A DNA stretch of 10,604 nt, taken from Desulfobacteraceae bacterium. GTDB lineage: Bacteria; Desulfobacterota; Desulfobacteria; Desulfobacterales; Desulfosalsimonadaceae. The notes beneath the pieces were generated by a model. The model did not search any database. It saw only the letters and a list, made by a program, of their open reading frames with translations, and was not told the origin of the DNA. Location: assembly GCA_021162325.1 (NCBI GenBank), contig JAGGYV010000291.1, forward strand, positions 1 through 10,604, written 5' to 3'. A program made the translations under genes and the position numbers. Shown here one piece after another: positions 6,510-10,604 of the stretch (the stretch's first letter is position 1; the number at the start of each line of letters is the position of its first letter).

Positions 6510-7325
6510 ATGAAATCGTCTGCTTCAAAATATCAGGAAACGGCTAAAGTAATCTGGAACAAACCGGAAAGCCGCTCCTATTACCGGATCGGCCTGGCCT
6601 GCAGCTCCGTTTACGAAAACGCCCGGCCCGGCCAGTTTGTAACACTTCACCTGCCCGGAAATTTGACGCCGTTGTTACGTCGACCGTTTTCCATCCATCG
6701 TCTGATTAAAGAAAACGGGCATATTGTTGGAATGGAAATTTTATATAAAGTGGTCGGCGGATTTACTGAAAAACTGACCCGGGCCACCGCCGGAGATCCG
6801 GTCAATCTTCTGGGGCCCATTGGAAAAGGGTTTACGGTTTCAAAAAATTTTAAAAAAGTCGCGCTGGTCGGGGGCGGTATCGGCATCGCCCCTCTGATTT
6901 TCCTCACAGACGCTCTCAAAGAATCCGGCGTCCGCTTATCCAACTCCATTGCCTGTCTTGGGGGCCGGACATCAGATGATATCTTATGCAAAACAATTTT
7001 CAAATCATTTGATATAACCGTCTGCACAACCACTGATGACGGCTCTGAAGGGGAACAGGCCCTGGTCACCCGGCCCCTTGAAAAATGGATCACATCAAAC
7101 AACCCGGACATGATCTATGCCTGCGGTCCCATGCCCATGCTCAGGGCGGTCGCGGACATTGCCAATAAAAACAAACTGCCGTGTGAAATATCTATTGAAA
7201 CCATCATGGCATGCGGGCTTGGTGCCTGTCTGGGATGTGCAGTGAATAAAAATGAAACTACCGGAAAATATCAGCATGCCTGCATTGACGGCCCCGTATT
7301 TAACGCAAAAAATATTAACTTATAA
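6510..7325 (+). CDS. pyrK: Dihydroorotate dehydrogenase electron transfer subunit
   Basis: A 271-residue ferredoxin-reductase-family protein matching PyrK, which passes electrons from PyrD to NAD+ through FAD and a [2Fe-2S] cluster in pyrimidine synthesis. The FAD motif R-R-P-F-S-I-H lies at 57-63, G-G-F-T-E at 83-87, the NAD-binding V-G-G-G-I-G-I-A-P-L at 120-129 and Y-A-C-G-P at 203-207. The cluster cysteines are C235, C240, C243 and C258 (C-x4-C-x2-C-x14-C). The family also includes sulfide dehydrogenase/NfnA-type subunits, but the compact length and C-terminal cluster fit PyrK. The usual partner pyrD is not next to it; selD follows after 15 bases. The start has no strong ribosome site, and no alternative start is attractive. 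Confidence 0.87.
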   Translation: MKSSASKYQETAKVIWNKPESRSYYRIGLACSSVYENARPGQFVTLHLPGNLTPLLRRPFSIHRLIKENGHIVGMEILYKVVGGFTEKLTRATAGDPVNLLGPIGKGFTVSKNFKKVALVGGGIGIAPLIFLTDALKESGVRLSNSIACLGGRTSDDILCKTIFKSFDITVCTTTDDGSEGEQALVTRPLEKWITSNNPDMIYACGPMPMLRAVADIANKNKLPCEISIETIMACGLGACLGCAVNKNETTGKYQHACIDGPVFNAKNINL

Positions 7326-7340
7326 TACGATTATAAAAGT

Positions 7341-8420
7341 ATGACTGACACACTATTTGAAAAATATGAATTAACGCAAAAAGTGCGCGCTTCCGGGTGA
7401 GCGGCAAAACTAAGTCCAGGGGTCCTGGACAGAGTGGTGTCAACACTGAAAATCAAGTCAGACCCGCGTCTGCTGGTTGGGATCGCGACATCTGATGATG
7501 CCGGCGTTTATCAATTATCCGACGATACCGCATTGATTCAAACACTGGATTTTTTTACGCCCGTGGTGGATAATCCGTTTGACTTTGGTTTGATTGCTGC
7601 GGCCAACGCATTAAGTGATGTGTATGCCATGGGCGGCCGACCGATTACCGCCATGAATATCGTCTGCTTTCCATCAGAAGATCTTCCCGAATCTGTATTG
7701 CAGGAAACCCTTGCCGGCGGCCTGGAAAAAATTCATGAAGCCGGGACCATCCTCGTTGGCGGGCACAGCGTGGAAGACGCGGAATTCAAATACGGCCTTT
7801 CCCTGACCGGTCTGGTTCACCCAAATCGGATTCTGACCAATGCAAACTGCCACCAAAATGACCGTCTTATTTTAACCAAACCTATTGGTACCGGCATTCT
7901 GGCAACTGCAATCAAAGGGAAACTGGCAAACCAAAAAATCATCCGAAATCTGGTGAATGTGGCATCCACACTCAATAAATACGCCGCTGACATAATATCT
8001 GAATTTGATCCAAACGCTGCCACCGATATTACCGGTTTCGGCCTGGCCGGTCACATATATGAAATGGCATCTGCTGCCAAAATACAGATCACCCTGTATT
8101 CGGAAAGCGTGCCGCTGATCGAAGACGTCCTTGATTTTGCCCGCATGGGCATGTTTCCGGCCGGTGCGTATAACAACAAGGAATTCTTTAAAACCGGTGT
8201 AACCATCCATCCAGACGTTGATGCCGTTATCGCCGACCTCATGTTTGACCCGCAGACATCCGGCGGACTGATCGTCTCTTTAAGTGATGCAAAGGCAGAT
8301 GACTGCCTAAAGGCCCTTCATGATCAGGGTATTGAGGCACAAATCATCGGGGAAGTCACCGGTGTCGTTTCTGATAAAACGATCGGCAGGGATTCATGCG
8401 GACGGGTAATTATTAATTAA
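7341..8420 (+). CDS. selD: Selenide, water dikinase (selenophosphate synthetase), selenocysteine-containing
   Basis: A 359-residue SelD when the in-frame TGA at 7398-7400 is read as selenocysteine (U20). SelD makes selenophosphate from selenide and ATP, the selenium donor for selenocysteine and selenouridine. The N-terminus is M-T-D-T-L-F-E-K-Y, then A-S-G-U-A-A-K-L-S-P-G: U20 sits where E. coli has the active-site cysteine of G-C-G-C-K, and K23 matches the essential lysine. Family motifs follow: T-L-D-F-F-T-P-V-V-D, A-N-A-L-S-D-V-Y-A-M-G-G, V-G-G-H-S, T-D-I-T-G-F-G-L-A-G-H and D-P-Q-T-S-G-G-L. Starting after the TGA (GTG 7434) would drop the catalytic loop. ATG 7341 is the only start candidate after the in-frame pyrK stop 15 bases upstream. 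It seems to be the last gene of this operon. Confidence 0.95.
7398..7430 (+). promoter_or_regulatory. Selenocysteine TGA with bacterial SECIS-like hairpin
   Basis: The recoded TGA (7398-7400) is followed 13 bases later by a perfect 7-bp stem GTCCAGG (7414-7420) / CCTGGAC (7424-7430) closing a three-base loop GGT (7421-7423). Bacterial SECIS elements lie in the coding region just 3' of UGA and present G-U in a short apical loop to bind SelB. Stem, loop and distance (loop 21-23 bases after the TGA) all fit. The stem also codes for S-P-G-V-L-D, so it overlaps conserved protein sequence. Confidence 0.85.
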
Positions 8421-8541
8421 AAACACCGGCAAATATACTTTTAAAAAACCATCCCTTCCTTTGTAGAACCTACTGATATTTTATTATATTTTAAATATAT
8501 CGTATTAAATTCAAAATATTAAATCATTTTATTTTTTTATA

Positions 8542-8570
8542 TTGACCTCTTTGCTTTCACATGATATTTA
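8542..8570 (+). promoter_or_regulatory. Promoter candidate for the atp F0 operon
   Basis: TTGACC (8542-8547, 5 of 6 to the -35 consensus) is followed by 17 bases and TATTTA (8565-8570), a poor -10; GATATT two bases earlier is an alternative. It lies in the very AT-rich 225-base gap between selD and atpZ, about 75 bases before atpZ. Otherwise that gap shows only AT-rich sequence and the 15-bp tandem repeat, with no clear terminator for selD. Confidence 0.35.
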
Positions 8571-8594
8571 CATTTCCCTTAAAGTTTTTATTCT

Positions 8595-8624
8595 TTGCGC
8601 CCATGTTCATTGCGCCCATATTCA
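8595..8624 (+). repeat. Two tandem 15-bp units in the atp leader
   Basis: TTGCGCCCATGTTCA (8595-8609) is directly followed by TTGCGCCCATATTCA (8610-8624), one difference, then TTG begins a third unit that stops. It lies about 20 bases before the atpZ start and would be in the 5' leader. It could be a regulator-binding site or a simple duplication. Confidence 0.6.
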
Positions 8625-8645
8625 TTGTGTACAAAGGATGGTTGC

Positions 8646-8864
8646 ATGAAAAAAGAAACCCGGCAGATGTTCAAAGAGCTTGGATATTACAGTAGCCTCG
8701 GGTTTTCAGTGGCGCTGGCAATTTTTATTGGTGTGTTTATCGGCCTTTTTCTTGATAGCCGGCTGGGAACAGCGCCATGGTTTTTGTTTATTTTTTTTGC
8801 CTTAGGGATAGCTGCTGCTGCAAAGAATATAATGATTGCACTTAAAAAAAGCAAAAACATGTGA
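8646..8864 (+). CDS. atpZ: AtpZ/AtpI family F0F1-ATPase-associated small membrane protein
   Basis: A 72-residue protein with two membrane segments (about 13-36 and 44-64) and a short K-K-S-K-N-M tail. The F-I-G-L-F-L-D-S-R-L-G-T-A-P-W-F hairpin (31-46) is typical of the ATPase_gene1 (AtpZ) family, found at the head of atp operons and proposed to help F0 assembly or Mg2+/Ca2+ supply. ATG 8646 was chosen because AAAGGA (8634-8639) sits at good distance and the family begins at this residue; a reading frame from TTG 8595 would only add the tandem repeat. atpI follows after nine bases. Confidence 0.82.
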   Translation: MKKETRQMFKELGYYSSLGFSVALAIFIGVFIGLFLDSRLGTAPWFLFIFFALGIAAAAKNIMIALKKSKNM

Positions 8865-8873
8865 AATAAAATC

Positions 8874-9260
8874 ATGTCAATACAGCAAAGACTTCTAACA
8901 TTTATTGTCCGATCCAACTGGATACTGCTGATTTTATCCGCCGCTGTGGGCTATTTTACGACTTCTCCCGGAATCACATCAGGTATTATCGCCGGCGGCC
9001 TGATCGTCACCATCAATTTCCATCTCCTGTACCGCACACTGAAAAAATCCCTGACACCTCCCCATCTGGCATCCCCCAATGTTGTACTGATAAAATATTA
9101 TATCCGATTTATTATCAGCGGGCTGATCATCTTATTGCTTATAGCAGGGAATTACGTAAATCCCCTGGGACTGTTTATTGGATTGTCGGTGGTTGTGGCA
9201 AGTATTATGCTGGCCACCCTGTACGAAGTTAAAAATAATATTTTCAAGGAGGCGGTATAA
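8874..9260 (+). CDS. atpI: ATP synthase subunit I
   Basis: A 128-residue hydrophobic protein with about four membrane segments (15-29, 33-53, 73-92, 96-116) and a basic loop R-T-L-K-K-S (54-59) after the second. Position between atpZ and atpB, length and topology identify the ATP synthase I chain, which assists c-ring assembly in characterised systems. Sequence conservation in this family is low, so the call rests largely on context. The 3' end (A-A-G-G-A-G-G within its last codons) also serves as the ribosome site of atpB, so translation of the two is probably coupled. Confidence 0.8.
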   Translation: MSIQQRLLTFIVRSNWILLILSAAVGYFTTSPGITSGIIAGGLIVTINFHLLYRTLKKSLTPPHLASPNVVLIKYYIRFIISGLIILLLIAGNYVNPLGLFIGLSVVVASIMLATLYEVKNNIFKEAV

Positions 9261-9264
9261 AGTG
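9246..9264 (+). promoter_or_regulatory. Strong ribosome binding site fixing a GTG start for atpB
   Basis: AAGGAGG at 9246-9252 lies nine bases before GTG 9262-9264. The first ATG in frame (9310) would remove 16 residues and has no such site, and extending upstream would only overlap atpI. The GTG is therefore preferred. Confidence 0.8.
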
Positions 9265-9951
9265 GAACATCCCTTTTTATTTTTCTCTAAGCTTTTTGAA
9301 TTGTTCGGCATGGGACAGTTTGCGCATAACAACCCGCATATAATTTATACATGGGTCGTTATGGCAATACTTATTGGCCTTGGTGCATTGGCAGCCAAAG
9401 GTATTCGCATGGTTCCCACCAAAGCACAGAATGTCTCGGAACTTATCGTTTCCAGCATGGAAGAATTCATGGTCGAGATTACCGGTGAAGAAGGCCGCTG
9501 GCTGTTTCCACTGGCCGGCACGGTTTTCCTTTATGTGTTTATCGGTAACCTGATCGGCCTGGTACCGGGATTTTTTCCGCCCACCGCAGACCTGAACACC
9601 ACGGCATCGATTGCCCTGGTGGTCTTTACCTTTACCCACGTAATCGGCATTAAATACCATGGCGCAGCTTATATTAAGCATTTTATGGGACCTGTCTGGT
9701 GGATGAGTCCATTGATCTTTGTTATTGAAATCATCGGTCACTTTGCCAGAATTTTATCTCTTTCCTTCCGTCTTTTCGGAAACATGATGGGACATGAAAT
9801 TGTGCTGGGTATTCTTTTCGGTCTTGCCGGTGCCTTTTTTGCTCCGCTGCCGATTATGGCGCTGGGTATTTTTGTATCGTTTGTACAGGCGTTTGTTTTC
9901 TTTCTGCTCTCAGTTATCTATTTTTCCGGTGCCATGGAACACGCGCATTAA
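9262..9951 (+). CDS. atpB: F0F1 ATP synthase subunit a
   Basis: A 229-residue subunit a of the membrane F0 sector, which forms the ion half-channels beside the c-ring. The essential arginine is R170 in S-F-R-L-F-G-N-M (E. coli R210). Other marks are F-P-L-A-G-T-V-F-L-Y-V-F-I-G-N-L-I-G-L-V-P-G (82-103), P-T-A-D-L-N-T-T (107-114) and the last helix with F-V-Q-A-F-V-F-F-L-L (207-216), where Q209 matches E. coli Q252. The N-terminal part is short compared with E. coli, as in many anaerobes. GTG is the chosen start. It is part of atpZ-atpI-atpB-atpE, but 404 bases of repeat sequence separate it from atpE. No F1 genes are in view. Confidence 0.95.
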   Translation: MEHPFLFFSKLFELFGMGQFAHNNPHIIYTWVVMAILIGLGALAAKGIRMVPTKAQNVSELIVSSMEEFMVEITGEEGRWLFPLAGTVFLYVFIGNLIGLVPGFFPPTADLNTTASIALVVFTFTHVIGIKYHGAAYIKHFMGPVWWMSPLIFVIEIIGHFARILSLSFRLFGNMMGHEIVLGILFGLAGAFFAPLPIMALGIFVSFVQAFVFFLLSVIYFSGAMEHAH

Positions 9952-9992
9952 TTAATCCGAAAAAATATCAAAAACAGAAAAAATTAAGTTAA

Positions 9993-10282
9993 TACGGCAA
10001 AGAAAAAAGTTCTACCAATGTTATAAAATCGGCAAGGCACGCAAATTCTGAGTGATGATTCGTACTTGTCGTACTTTGAAGAAACGAAGGATGCAGCGCA
10101 ACGCAGAAGTTGGACTTCCAAATAACTTAATTGTTAACGATGGAACAAATTGTAGGTCGGGATTCCATTCCCGACAAAAGATATCCGTTCATTGCCGGGT
10201 AGAAAACCCGGCCTACTTTGCAAAAATTATTTATTGATATAATGACGCGAAGCGCCATCCGATAGCTTTTTACGAGACTATC
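9993..10282 (-). repeat. Long composite palindromic repeat, copy D, between atpB and atpE
   Basis: Read on the minus strand it starts GATAGTCTCGTAAAAAG (10282 downward), a variant of the family's left end. It then has 66 bases, the REPIN (10216-10152), a flank containing CAATTAAGTTATTTGGAAG as at 2373-2391, and from about 10110 the same body as copy A (GCGTTGCGCTGCATCCTTCG, GTAC-GACAA-GTAC, CATCACTCAG). It ends ACTTTTTTCTTTGCCGTA near 9993. It appears to be a full-length version of about 290 bp, with copies A-C lacking the REPIN part. The 404-base gap 9952-10355 holds this and little else; a short open frame at 10052-10237 is inside the repeat and is not a gene. Confidence 0.7.
10152..10216. 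repeat. REPIN/BIME-like double hairpin 2
   Basis: GTAG (10152-10155), stem GTCGGGA / TCCCGAC (10156-10162, 10169-10175), spacer, stem GCCGGGT / ACCCGGC (10194-10200, 10206-10212), CTAC (10213-10216). It is the same element as 2290-2357 in the opposite orientation, with both stems identical and the spacer diverged. Confidence 0.8.
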
Positions 10283-10338
10283 AATTTTATTGCTAACTTT
10301 TATGGGAAGATGGAAGAAGCAAATTATTAATTTTTTTT

Positions 10339-10346
10339 AAGGAGGT
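10339..10346 (+). promoter_or_regulatory. Strong ribosome binding site of atpE
   Basis: AAGGAGGT, nine bases before the ATG at 10356. A near-perfect site fits the need to make about ten c subunits per complex from an operon in which other genes have weaker sites. Confidence 0.8.
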
Positions 10347-10355
10347 AGTTAAATT

Positions 10356-10604
10356 ATGGAATTTTTTGTCGCATGTGCATTCGCTGCAGGTTTTGGTATT
10401 GCAATTGCTGCTTTCGGTTGCGGCCTGGGCCAGGGTATGGGCCTTAAAGCCGCTGTTGAAGGTATTGCAAGAAATCCGGAATCGTCCGGAAAAGTTACGG
10501 TTACAATGCTGATCGGTCTTGCTATGATCGAATCTCTGTGTATTTATGCACTCGTTGTTTCTCTGATTCTTATTTATGCCCATCCTCAGGCTGATGCTAT
10601 TGCC
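10356..10604 (+). CDS. atpE: F0F1 ATP synthase subunit c (3' end outside window)
   Basis: The first 83 residues of subunit c, the proteolipid that forms the rotor ring. The hairpin is complete: helix 1 with G-C-G-L-G-Q-G (21-27), the polar loop A-R-N-P-E (38-42) and helix 2 with the ion-carrying E59 in M-I-E-S-L-C-I-Y. Only a few C-terminal residues should be missing. Aligned with the Na+-type Ilyobacter c subunit (offset six), Q26, E59, S60 and Y64 match Na+-site residues Q32, E65, S66 and Y70, while T67 is replaced by L61, so the coupling ion is uncertain. Start ATG 10356 follows AAGGAGGT. It is separated from atpB by the composite repeat. Confidence 0.95.
   Translation, partial: MEFFVACAFAAGFGIAIAAFGCGLGQGMGLKAAVEGIARNPESSGKVTVTMLIGLAMIESLCIYALVVSLILIYAHPQADAIA

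Noticed and set aside
7434..8420. SelD starting at GTG 7434 (328 residues)
   Set aside because: It would lack the active-site Sec/Cys and lysine loop. The upstream in-frame sequence through TGA 7398 matches the SelD N-terminus exactly and a SECIS-like hairpin is present.
8595..8645. TTG start at 8595 for atpZ
   Set aside because: It would add 17 residues encoded by the 15-bp tandem repeat. ATG 8646 has a good ribosome site and fits the family's N-terminus.
9178..9261. Upstream start for atpB overlapping atpI
   Set aside because: The 28 extra residues come from the atpI coding region in another frame; AAGGAGG before GTG 9262 identifies the start.
10052..10237. 61-codon open frame on the + strand between atpB and atpE
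   Set aside because: It lies wholly inside the composite repeat and REPIN; the sequence is repeat-derived.

Overview
The window looks like a chromosomal segment from an anaerobic member of the Desulfobacterota, most likely a Desulfobacteraceae-type sulfate reducer. This is inferred from the AT-rich coding style, the yicC-remA-gmk order, a TCA-type NADP isocitrate dehydrogenase, a selenocysteine-containing SelD, an F0 operon separate from F1 genes, and dense short palindromic repeats in nearly every long intergenic gap. Species cannot be fixed from the sequence. All recognisable genes are on the + strand. No tRNA, rRNA, CRISPR array, transposase, phage or defence gene was seen.

Layout: (1) 1-2224, the end of yicC, then remA, gmk and rlmB (growth, nucleotide and ribosome functions). 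yicC is separated from remA by 354 bases holding a 141-bp inverted-repeat element with an embedded promoter candidate, directly joined to copy A of a dispersed palindromic repeat. (2) 2223-2457, a composite repeat containing a REPIN/BIME-like double hairpin, ahead of icd (2458-3678). (3) 3684-4861, repeat copy B, comF, repeat copy C. (4) 4899-8420, a tight run of nitrilase-family amidohydrolase, pgeF (14-base overlap), pyrK and selD. selD reads through an in-frame TGA at codon 20 followed by a perfect hairpin, so a standard caller would truncate it. (5) 8542-10604, a promoter candidate, a 15-bp tandem repeat and the F0 genes atpZ-atpI-atpB. A 404-base gap with a roughly 290-bp repeat carrying a second REPIN follows, then atpE, cut by the window end.

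The genes are mainly conserved housekeeping functions. The most notable signals are the selenocysteine SelD with its SECIS-like hairpin, and the intergenic repeats: three short copies plus two related composites of a GATGGC...GCCATC-ended palindromic element. Both composites carry the same REPIN at an almost identical distance from the element end. No new multi-gene system is evident.
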